DNA of 36,290 nt, taken from assembly GCA_947487055.1 (NCBI GenBank), contig CANKVN010000014.1, positions 1 through 36,290 on the forward strand, given 5' to 3'. The first letter of the stretch is position 1. Each line of letters begins with the position of its first letter. Source of the DNA: Flavobacteriales bacterium. Its GTDB lineage: Bacteria > Bacteroidota > Bacteroidia > NS11-12g > UBA955. The position numbers and the translations under genes were made by a program. Shown here in pieces: positions 22,553 to 30,087 of the stretch. The notes under the pieces are model-generated. The model ran no database searches. It saw nothing but the letters and a program-made list of their open reading frames with translations, and had not been told where the DNA came from.

Positions 22553-24736
22553 TTAAGGTTTGATGATTTTTACGGCAGCATGGGCATTGTTGCTGTGCAC
22601 ATAAAGCAAGTATGCGCCTGAAGCAAGGTTTGCGATGCTGAATTTGCCATTGAAACCGGAATTGCTGGTTTCCAATACACTGTTTCCGGTAATGTCTACC
22701 AAAACCATGTCCACTTTTTCTGTTCCGAAGGCAGATAAATCCACCTGAACCATATCTGTAGCCGGATTTGGCATGGCGTTTACCTGCAAAGTCTTTTTGC
22801 CGGTTTTGCGGGTTTGGTTGGTGTTGGTTTTAAAGCATTCTCCGGAGGCAATGCGGGTCATGTTGCTGAAATCGATATAGCAAGCCCAGTTGGGGTTGTC
22901 AATAAATGGATTTCTGTTGTTTTGTTTAAATGCGATATACTCCTGGCGGGCCATTTCGTAATTGTTTGGAGGGTATTTCTGGCTCCAGCGCTTCAATACA
23001 TTTTGGTCCTGCATGTCGGTGATGAACTGCACGGAGGTAGGCATTGTGAATGGCTTATCTGCCGTATGGTATGTGGCGCAGATGTAGAAACAAGCCCTCG
23101 ATACCATGCCTTTTACGCGGTTTGGTGGTTCGTAAGCCAGATTGCCGACGCTATCTGTGCCATATTTACCGTCCAGAAACTGGTATGTAACGGTTTTCAG
23201 ATTGTTGTAGGGAACATTGCTGCGCACGGCATTGGCTTTTATCTGGTGCACGGGGAACAAGGCATACAAATCACTGCCACAGGCGCTGTCGGTAGATGGA
23301 ATGCTCATCCAGCTCTTTGGATAGGAGTGTTCGCGGCTCAGGGTGTCCCAAATAATTGGGGGTTGAAATAGGTATTTGAAACCGCTGTAGGTGCAGGTCA
23401 GTACACGCCTGCTTCCGGTGGTATCATACGCAGCAAAGTCTTCCACCATGGTGGTTCCGTAGTTGCTGTAATACACCTGAAAATGAGGGCGGATTTTGGA
23501 TTTTAATTTGGATAAAAACTGGGTGTCTGTAGCGGTGATTCCTGAGTAGTAAGTTCCGGTATTCAAGCCGGGAGTGGTTACATTGTCCATTACAGATCCG
23601 CTTTGATAGTAGTTTATGTATTTATCGTATCCGTTCCAAGAAATAACCTTAACAAAGTACTTGGTATTGGCAACAATCTGGTCAATCCTGTAGTCGCCTG
23701 CAGGACCATTTTCAACAACCCTGGCTTTGCCTAAATAAGAGCCTTTTTCGTAAGCCACACCGTCTGTAGGTGTTTCGTTGATGCTGTCTTTGGAAACCAG
23801 GATGAGCAGGTTGTCTGCATTGTTGGTTCCGGCAGTTGCCTTGAGCTGCCAGGCACGAACGGTTGAAAAATTCAAGCTGGGGGATGCGTTTGGTTCGGTG
23901 GCAAAATTACCGCTGATGGCATAAATGTTTAGGCTGAAAACAGTATTGCCCACACCATCGTTGCTGTATATTTTCATGGTGCCCTTGATAGATCCGGCAG
24001 GGGCGCCTACAAGCTGCACCAGCATGTTCTTTTGGCTTTTAGACAAAATGGTATCCGGAACACCGCCGGCCTTGAAATAAGCAGCATCAGCACCACTAAA
24101 ACGCACAGAGTCAATAACCAGGGGGTCGCCAACTCCGTTGTTTTTAAGGGTTACAGGGTACAGTCCGGAATTTCCGGGCTTAAACATGCCGCCATTAATC
24201 ATTTGCGTAGTTCCATCATAAACGGCTATTTCAGGGCTCGCAGATGGGCCTGCAGGTTTAACCAATACGTCGTCCAGTACCACGTTGAAACCGGTAACCT
24301 TGGTGGTGTAAATAAACCTTACATAGCGGCTTCCTGATTTCAAACGCACCATGTGTTTGGTAATGGTCTGTGGCAAAGATTTGGTGTAATTACGCACGTT
24401 GGTCCAGGTGTTGCCATCTACGCTTTCGTCGATATTAAAAACCGAACCAGGGTCTGTACCGGGGTTGGTTCTAACCCAATATTCAACGGTATCTGCACGG
24501 CTTCCAAAAAATACCTGAAGGTATTCGCCGCTGCCATCAAGCCTCAGTGCCTGTGGAGCAGAGTTGTAGAAGCCTGCACTGGTATAGGTGAGGTTACCGG
24601 CCACTTTTGCCAGGTCATAACTCCAGCCGGTTGGTGGAGCCGTAACATTGCTCATGTCCCACGATGTGGGAAGTGTTGCTTGCCCAAACAAGGTGGTGCT
24701 TAGGAGGCAAATTAAAGAGAGTATGGTGTTTTTCAT
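22553..24736 (-). CDS. T9SS-secreted endonuclease I family nuclease
   Basis: The 727-residue protein probably cuts extracellular DNA or RNA at the cell surface. The ATG at 24736 gives a proper signal peptide (MKNTILSLICLLSTTLFGQ); the longer frame to 24790 would run into the receptor gene. Beta-rich binding or spacer domains occupy about 20-400. The nuclease domain (about 440-630) has the catalytic REHSYPKSW near residue 469, and NRNPFIDNPNW further on. The segment DLYALFPVHQIKANAVRSN has Tyr where many relatives have His. A T9SS type A sorting domain (about 655-727, VNAMPNPATDMVQVDL...GAYLLYV) ends it. It is last in an operon with the TonB receptor (four-base gap) and the lamin-tail protein. 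Confidence 0.88.
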   Translation of the reverse strand: MKNTILSLICLLSTTLFGQATLPTSWDMSNVTAPPTGWSYDLAKVAGNLTYTSAGFYNSAPQALRLDGSGEYLQVFFGSRADTVEYWVRTNPGTDPGSVFNIDESVDGNTWTNVRNYTKSLPQTITKHMVRLKSGSRYVRFIYTTKVTGFNVVLDDVLVKPAGPSASPEIAVYDGTTQMINGGMFKPGNSGLYPVTLKNNGVGDPLVIDSVRFSGADAAYFKAGGVPDTILSKSQKNMLVQLVGAPAGSIKGTMKIYSNDGVGNTVFSLNIYAISGNFATEPNASPSLNFSTVRAWQLKATAGTNNADNLLILVSKDSINETPTDGVAYEKGSYLGKARVVENGPAGDYRIDQIVANTKYFVKVISWNGYDKYINYYQSGSVMDNVTTPGLNTGTYYSGITATDTQFLSKLKSKIRPHFQVYYSNYGTTMVEDFAAYDTTGSRRVLTCTYSGFKYLFQPPIIWDTLSREHSYPKSWMSIPSTDSACGSDLYALFPVHQIKANAVRSNVPYNNLKTVTYQFLDGKYGTDSVGNLAYEPPNRVKGMVSRACFYICATYHTADKPFTMPTSVQFITDMQDQNVLKRWSQKYPPNNYEMARQEYIAFKQNNRNPFIDNPNWACYIDFSNMTRIASGECFKTNTNQTRKTGKKTLQVNAMPNPATDMVQVDLSAFGTEKVDMVLVDITGNSVLETSNSGFNGKFSIANLASGAYLLYVHSNNAHAAVKIIKP

Positions 24737-24740
24737 TTGA

Positions 24741-27413
24741 TTAAAAAGTAATGCGAATACCGGTGGTGTAACGGAATCCGGGGGAAACAAATACTTCGAG
24801 GTTGGTGGGCCTGAAGGTATTGGAAGGGTTGTTGTCTATGCTGCGGTGCTGTGCATCGCTGATATAAAGGTTGTTGGTCACATTTTGGCAGTTCGCATAA
24901 ACCGAAATCTGACCCGATTTATAAGCGGTAAAAGTGTATCCGGCAGAAATATTCATGTACCAGTATGCTGGAATACGGAATGATTCCCGGCCTTTATAAG
25001 CCCCAACAAGGGATAAGGGATCAAAGTCTGCGTAGTGCTTCCAGAAATAGACATACTGGGCTGAGATGTAAGCTCCTTTTAGCAGTGAAGGCTCCCAGCG
25101 CACGCTCCAGGTCCACTGGCACTGTGCCGCGTCGCCCACGTGCACGCCGGAAGCATCGAAATCTACAAGCCCGACAGAATCTCCTGCATCATCGCGTATG
25201 ATACTTCGTGCACCGGATTTCCATTGCCAGTCGGCCAAACTCAATGCACTTTGAATGGTCATGCCATTTCCTGGTTTCAGAATACCTGCAAACTCTACAC
25301 CCATGTGTCTGGCTTTCATGCCGTTGATGTTGTATGAAAACAAATTGCCATCAGGGTCGCGGTAGGTGGGCAGGAAATTTGCAGGGCGGTTTTGCCAGTA
25401 AGTATAGTATACGTTTGCATCCAAACTGAATATGCGGCTTTTATAACCTGCACCGCCTTCAATGGCATATATTTTCTCGTTTTTGGCGTCTTTTACTTCA
25501 ACGTTGTTGTTGTCAAATATATTGTTGAAACGGGTTGGTTTGTTCAAATAACCCACATTTCCAAACAAATTTACATGCCTGCTGATGTTGCGGTTTACCC
25601 CAGTTTTAAGGGTTACACCGGGTCTTCTTACCCAATCGGAAACCTTTGGCTGGCTGTCAGCTGTGAGCCTAAAGAAATCAATCCTGCGGTAGAAGGATTG
25701 TGTGGTACTGGCATTCACGAAAGCTGAAGTCCTGCCTTTGGAATATTCCAGTTCAGCAAACCCACCTATCCAGCGAACCAACCCATCGTTATTGAAACGG
25801 AACTTGTCGCCTTTATGGTAGAGCAGGTCTTTTTTATTGGGGTCCAGTTCACCATTGTCGGGGATGAAATAATCACCACCCAGCAAATCATAAACCTCTC
25901 GGTAATGCTGTGCCCTGTAGGTGCGAAGGTCCAGTCCTCCGGTGAAGGTGAAATTTTTGTTGATTTTGTGGTTGAGCGTGCTCAATGCACCAAACCATTT
26001 GTGGTTGTTTACGCTGCGGTGCAATATGCCGTATGACCTAAGCTCGGTAGCGCTGTATGCAGGGTCGGGATTGGGCACAAATGCAGACCCGGTGGTATTG
26101 GCCCACCATGAGCCTTGCATGTTGAACTGGCCGTAGGTTCTGAGCTGGCTGATGCTGTTGGCTTGCGAACCACCACCTTTGCCGACAGACATATAGGCGA
26201 CCGTGCTGATCAGCGTTTTACTGCTGGGTTTCCAGTCGTGTTTCAGGTAAACCTGGGGTTTGTGAAATTCGTTTACCCGTTCACTTTTGCGGTTGTTCGA
26301 TCCCCAGATGGTATCGCCTACGTCGTTCAACCGGGCCTCATTAAGCCATCCCCAGTGCTGGTTATATTTTCTGCCCTGATTAACGGGCATATTGCCCACC
26401 AGGGTGTCCATATTCAGTTTCATGGCAAGGCCACGGTCATACAAGCTTAACCTGGCCCTAAAGCTGCGCTGTCCATGGCTTTGTGGAGCGCCAACCGCAG
26501 TCAAGGAAAGGGTGTGTTTTTTGCCAAATTTCTTTTCAAGGCGGCCGTAGTAGCTGTACATGTCATCATACAATGCATCTACATAACCGGTGCTGCTTCT
26601 TTTGGTGAAGCTGAAGATGGCGCCCCAGTTTCCTTTTAGCCTGCCAGTATTGATGGTTGCTGAATATTTTTGGTAGCGGGAATCACCAAATTCTGCGTTT
26701 GCAGAAGCTTTAAATTGGTTGGATACACCGCGGGTAATGATGTTCATGGTGCCGCCAACTGCGGGATTGGCGATGCGGCTGCTGCCCAGCCCTCGCTGCA
26801 CCTGTGTGAGTGCGGTCACTTCGCTTAATCCGAACCAGTTGCTCCAGTAAACCTCGCCATTTTCCATGTCGTTCACAGGAATTCCGTCTATCATCACGGC
26901 GATGTTGCGTTGGTTGAAACCGCGAATGGTAATGCGAGCATCACCGGCGCCACCGCCTTGCTGGGTGGCATAAACGCCTGGTGTGTTGTTCAGCAGCATG
27001 GGCATGTCTGCGCTACCGAGTTGCTCGCTGATGGTTTTGCCGTTCAGGTTGCTGTAGGCTATGGGAGTTCTTCTGTCTTTGGCAAGGGAAGCGGTAATTT
27101 GAACCGCTTGCACATCCGTGCTGAGGTTGTCCAGCCTGAAAACGACATTTGGAATAAGGCTGCGGTCGGCAAGGATTTGAATGGTATCGCTGCTGAAGCC
27201 TTCCAGTGTTGCAACCAGTGTATGGTTGCCACCAACCAGCAGCATGCTGAAAGAACCATCGGCTCCCGAAACTGCGGAAACCGCCCTGCTGCTAATAACC
27301 GCTTTTGAGATTCCTTCGCCGGTTAAGGCATCTGTAACCTTACCCACAATCTTTGTTTGGGCTTGCAGCAGACCTGTTCCGCTGAGCAGGGCTATGAGAA
27401 AGGCGGTCCTCAT
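24741..27413 (-). CDS. TonB-dependent receptor with carboxypeptidase-like regulatory domain
   Basis: This 890-residue outer-membrane transporter has a signal peptide (MRTAFLIALLSGTGLLQAQ) and a carboxypeptidase-regulatory-like beta domain (about 20-100: IVGKVTDALTGEGISKAVIS). The plug (about 110-235) has PMLLNNTPGVYATQQGGG, TIRGFNQRNIAVMIDGIPVND and VQRGLGSSRIANPAVGGTMNI. A large barrel follows, ending in Phe (TTGIRITF). It overlaps the upstream lamin-tail gene by four bases (ATGA), and its stop is four bases before the nuclease start. The three are therefore almost certainly one transcript. No SusD-like partner is present. The operon suggests a nucleic-acid breakdown product or phosphate-linked substrate, but nothing in the barrel proves this. 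Confidence 0.9.
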   Translation of the reverse strand: MRTAFLIALLSGTGLLQAQTKIVGKVTDALTGEGISKAVISSRAVSAVSGADGSFSMLLVGGNHTLVATLEGFSSDTIQILADRSLIPNVVFRLDNLSTDVQAVQITASLAKDRRTPIAYSNLNGKTISEQLGSADMPMLLNNTPGVYATQQGGGAGDARITIRGFNQRNIAVMIDGIPVNDMENGEVYWSNWFGLSEVTALTQVQRGLGSSRIANPAVGGTMNIITRGVSNQFKASANAEFGDSRYQKYSATINTGRLKGNWGAIFSFTKRSSTGYVDALYDDMYSYYGRLEKKFGKKHTLSLTAVGAPQSHGQRSFRARLSLYDRGLAMKLNMDTLVGNMPVNQGRKYNQHWGWLNEARLNDVGDTIWGSNNRKSERVNEFHKPQVYLKHDWKPSSKTLISTVAYMSVGKGGGSQANSISQLRTYGQFNMQGSWWANTTGSAFVPNPDPAYSATELRSYGILHRSVNNHKWFGALSTLNHKINKNFTFTGGLDLRTYRAQHYREVYDLLGGDYFIPDNGELDPNKKDLLYHKGDKFRFNNDGLVRWIGGFAELEYSKGRTSAFVNASTTQSFYRRIDFFRLTADSQPKVSDWVRRPGVTLKTGVNRNISRHVNLFGNVGYLNKPTRFNNIFDNNNVEVKDAKNEKIYAIEGGAGYKSRIFSLDANVYYTYWQNRPANFLPTYRDPDGNLFSYNINGMKARHMGVEFAGILKPGNGMTIQSALSLADWQWKSGARSIIRDDAGDSVGLVDFDASGVHVGDAAQCQWTWSVRWEPSLLKGAYISAQYVYFWKHYADFDPLSLVGAYKGRESFRIPAYWYMNISAGYTFTAYKSGQISVYANCQNVTNNLYISDAQHRSIDNNPSNTFRPTNLEVFVSPGFRYTTGIRITF

Positions 27414-28381
27414 TGTTTTATCAGCCTGGCGGAATAGTTTTCCTGCCCTGCACCGATTGCCTGAAGGTGGTAAACACCGCTGCTCAAAGATGCCGTAGAG
27501 ATGGTTGCAATGGCAAATCCATTGGGATATTGCATTTCAAAAGGCAATTGAACCTTGCGGCCTTGCATATCCATGGCAATGATACTTATTACAGCCCCCT
27601 GGAAAAATGCCTTAACCTCGCTGGTGGCAGGGTTAGGAAACAATTGCACCTGTTGTGCTGCAATTTCTTGATTGCGGGCTGCGAATTTGTTACAATCGCA
27701 AATATGGGTGCGCAGCGAATCGAAAGTGTTCACGGGGTATACCTCCCATTCCTTGCGTGGATTGAAGTTTGCCGGATTGGCGGAAACGCCTTGCTTGATT
27801 CCGTGTTTGCGGATAAGGGTTTTATCGATGGTGCACCAAAGGCCCAGGCCAGTATTGTTTGGGAACGAATCACTCCAGCCAATGGTTCTGCTTGGGTTTG
27901 ATGGCAACTGAGGTTGCTGCCCGATTTTGCCAAAGATGTCAATAGGTGACCATTTGTTGGTGGCCGTGTTCAGTTTGTCCAGGCTCATGGCATCGTCTCC
28001 GTTGAAACTCATGGAGAATGAAGTGTTGTAATCTTTGGATAAGAACAAATCTGCTTTAACCCTCAGGTTATAGGTAACGGGAGTATCCTGGCCTGTCTGG
28101 GTGGTGTCGCGGCGGTCAATGACCAATACCTTGGCTTCGTTGCTGCCAATGGTGCCGGAAAGCAAATCGCTGAATTGGCTGGTCCACACCGCTGATCCGT
28201 TTTGCCAGCGGGTAACCCGATAATTGCTCAGGTCGATGGTAGCGGTTCCCGGGTTGTAAATTTCAAGGGCTTTGTTGTTTCTGGTGCCCTCAACATATTC
28301 GGATATGAAGAGTTCATTGCATTGTGCACCCAGTTTTACCATAGAAAGGATGCATCCAAGAGCGAATAAGGTCTTTTTCAT
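27410..28381 (-). CDS. T9SS-secreted lamin-tail-domain protein
   Basis: The 323-residue secreted protein has a signal peptide (MKKTLFALGCILSMVKLGAQ) and an N-terminal lamin tail domain (about 21-150) marked by NELFISEYVEG, NNKALEIYNPGT and the STDLSNYRV-like IDLSNYRVTRW. A T9SS type A sorting domain closes it (about 245-323: LFPNPATSEVKAFF...SSGVYHLQAIG). Lamin-tail domains in bacteria often accompany secreted nucleases and phosphatases, which fits this operon. It is the first gene of the lamin-tail/receptor/nuclease operon and starts 52 bases from the divergent 5'-nucleotidase gene. A binding or scaffold role is inferred. Confidence 0.85.
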   Translation of the reverse strand: MKKTLFALGCILSMVKLGAQCNELFISEYVEGTRNNKALEIYNPGTATIDLSNYRVTRWQNGSAVWTSQFSDLLSGTIGSNEAKVLVIDRRDTTQTGQDTPVTYNLRVKADLFLSKDYNTSFSMSFNGDDAMSLDKLNTATNKWSPIDIFGKIGQQPQLPSNPSRTIGWSDSFPNNTGLGLWCTIDKTLIRKHGIKQGVSANPANFNPRKEWEVYPVNTFDSLRTHICDCNKFAARNQEIAAQQVQLFPNPATSEVKAFFQGAVISIIAMDMQGRKVQLPFEMQYPNGFAIATISTASLSSGVYHLQAIGAGQENYSARLIKQ

Positions 28382-28392
28382 TTGGAAGTATG

Positions 28393-28428
28393 TAGCAAAT
28401 TTCGTATATTTAGGTTATCAAATTGCTA
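28393..28428. promoter_or_regulatory. Inverted repeat in the divergent promoter region (candidate operator)
   Basis: TAGCAA (28393-28398) and TTGCTA (28423-28428) form an inverted repeat with centres 30 bases apart, about three helical turns. It fills nearly all of the short gap between the divergent starts at 28381 and 28434. A weak plus-strand -7-like box, TATATTTA (28405-28412), lies between the arms. A dimeric regulator could control both directions, but this is a short match that could occur by chance. Confidence 0.33.
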
Positions 28429-28433
28429 AGTTA

Positions 28434-29249
28434 ATGTATCATTTTTCACAGAATTGCAGAAAGTGTGTTAATTTGTATGTTGTGAGGTGTGGTTTTCTTT
28501 TGATGTTGAGTGTGTTGGCCCTGTCCTGCGGGGTTAAAAATTTGCATTACAAAGCACTTTGGCCATTGAACACGGCTGCAGATATTCGTCCCGACAGCAC
28601 CATGTCCCGCTTTCTGAAACCCTACAGGGATACACTTCTGCAGTTTACCACCACCGTTGTCGGCAAAACAGATACGGGATATTTTCCCGAACGGCCTTCC
28701 GGAAACCTGGGAAATTTGTGTGCAGATTTGACATTTGCTTATGCCGATTCACTCCTTAAAAAACGGATAGGCCTTCCGCTGGATGCGGCTGTACTTAACC
28801 TTGGCGGCCTCAGAACTGCGTTGCCATCCGGGTCCATAACCGTTGGAAACCTCTACGAGGTGATGCCTTTTGAAAATACCGAAGTTCTCTTAAAAATTAG
28901 CGGCGGCGCCATGGATAGTTTGCTCAGGCATATCGTTAAGCGTGGAGGTGAGCCTGTTTCAGGATTAAAAATCGAGGTAAATGAAAAGCAGGAATTTATC
29001 GCCTGGATAGGAAATAACCGTTTTGACAGCCGCCGTGATTACTGGATAGCTACCTCGGATTACCTGATGAATGGTGGTGATGGTTACAACATGTTTAGGG
29101 GAGCGTTGGAAATGATCGCTACAGAAAAAACAATGCGTGGTATTTTTACGGAGGGTATTCGTGCTGAAACTGCAAAATATGGGATAGTTCGGAAAAGAAC
29201 AGAAAGGAGGATTGTATATGCCAACGAGGCGGCAATTCCTAAGAAATAG
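28434..29249 (+). CDS. 5'-nucleotidase C-terminal-domain lipoprotein
   Basis: The 271-residue protein is the substrate-binding C-terminal domain of a 5'-nucleotidase without the metallophosphatase domain. The ATG at 28434 gives an export signal ending in GFLLMLSVLALSC, probably a lipoprotein, although the lipobox (ALSC) is not perfect. Upstream start codons in this frame would run into the divergent gene. Domain hallmarks are FPERPSGNLGNLCADL, NLGGLRTALPSGSITVGNLYEVMPFENTEV and ATSDYLMNGGDGYNMF. The catalytic half is encoded next, overlapping by 32 bases, so the pair probably forms one two-chain enzyme releasing phosphate from nucleotides outside the inner membrane. Confidence 0.85.
   Translation: MYHFSQNCRKCVNLYVVRCGFLLMLSVLALSCGVKNLHYKALWPLNTAADIRPDSTMSRFLKPYRDTLLQFTTTVVGKTDTGYFPERPSGNLGNLCADLTFAYADSLLKKRIGLPLDAAVLNLGGLRTALPSGSITVGNLYEVMPFENTEVLLKISGGAMDSLLRHIVKRGGEPVSGLKIEVNEKQEFIAWIGNNRFDSRRDYWIATSDYLMNGGDGYNMFRGALEMIATEKTMRGIFTEGIRAETAKYGIVRKRTERRIVYANEAAIPKK
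29203..29210 (+). promoter_or_regulatory. Strong Shine-Dalgarno site inside the upstream gene
   Basis: AAAGGAGG lies inside the end of the C-domain gene, seven bases before the ATG at 29218. Strong Shine-Dalgarno sites are rare in this window, so it settles the start of the metallophosphatase (the TTG six bases earlier is not used) and suggests independently efficient translation. Confidence 0.65.
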
Positions 29250-30084
29250 CGCATGGCTGGCAGGCGGCTTGCTGCTTACCCCGGAGGCACTAATGGCTAA
29301 TGACAAAACATCATCCCTGATGATTTTGCATACCAATGATTTTCACAGCCGGCTGGATCCATTTCCGGATAACCATCCCAAATATCCGGGTCAGGGCGGC
29401 ATTGCAAAGCTGAAAACCTTGATGGACGAAGTTCGCAGCCAAAACGACTATTGTCTGCTGCTGGACAGCGGGGATGTGTTTCAGGGTACACCCTATTTCA
29501 ACAGGTTTGGCGGTGTGCCGGAGTTTACCTGGATGAACATGGCCGGCTATGAAGCGTCTACCCTGGGCAACCACGATTTCGATATGGGAATGGAGCACCT
29601 TGCAGCGTTGATTCAAAACCACGCCAAATTTCCGTTCCTTAACTGCAACTATAATGTAGAGGCTACACCGTTGAAGGATCTCATCAAAAAACGGCTGGTG
29701 GTGCGCAAGGGGAAACTCAAGATTGGCATCACCGGAGTAGGGGTAAACCCCGAGGGCTTGATTCCCCAACATTTGTGCAAAGGCCTTTTGTACCAGGATC
29801 CTGTGGCGAAGGTGCAGGAGCAGGCTGACATCCTGCGCAAGCGCGAAGGCTGTGATGTGGTGATTGTGCTGTCGCACCTGGGGCATGAGTATCCCAGCAA
29901 CCAAATCAGTGATGTGAAACTGGCAGCAGCAACGCACGGAATCAACGTCATTTTGGGGGCACACACGCATACCTTTCTGGAGGCACCACTGGGTTTAACC
30001 AATAAAATGGGAGAGACCGTGCTTGTGAATCAGGCGGGCTGGGCTGGATTGAGGCTGGGCCGCATTCAGCTGGATTTTAAATAG
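29218..30084 (+). CDS. Tat-exported metallophosphatase, 5'-nucleotidase N-terminal domain
   Basis: The 288-residue protein is the catalytic calcineurin-like domain of a 5'-nucleotidase. It starts with a twin-arginine signal (TRRQFLRN, then SAWLAGGLLL), so it is exported folded. The two-metal centre is complete: D41 and H43 (TNDFH), D86 (SGD), N118/H119/D120 (GNHD), H220 (LSHLGHE) and H249/H251 (GAHTH). The C-terminal specificity domain of full-length enzymes is absent and is supplied by the preceding gene, so the domain order is swapped at the DNA level. It converges on sucA with the stops four bases apart. Nucleotide substrates are inferred; UDP-sugar or cyclic-nucleotide hydrolysis is possible. 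Confidence 0.9.
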   Translation: MPTRRQFLRNSAWLAGGLLLTPEALMANDKTSSLMILHTNDFHSRLDPFPDNHPKYPGQGGIAKLKTLMDEVRSQNDYCLLLDSGDVFQGTPYFNRFGGVPEFTWMNMAGYEASTLGNHDFDMGMEHLAALIQNHAKFPFLNCNYNVEATPLKDLIKKRLVVRKGKLKIGITGVGVNPEGLIPQHLCKGLLYQDPVAKVQEQADILRKREGCDVVIVLSHLGHEYPSNQISDVKLAAATHGINVILGAHTHTFLEAPLGLTNKMGETVLVNQAGWAGLRLGRIQLDFK

Positions 30085-30087
30085 ACA

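Noticed and set aside
29311-29970. Minus-strand open frame (219 codons) opposite the metallophosphatase
   Set aside because: The plus-strand gene has every metal-ligand motif; the opposite frame has no recognisable features.
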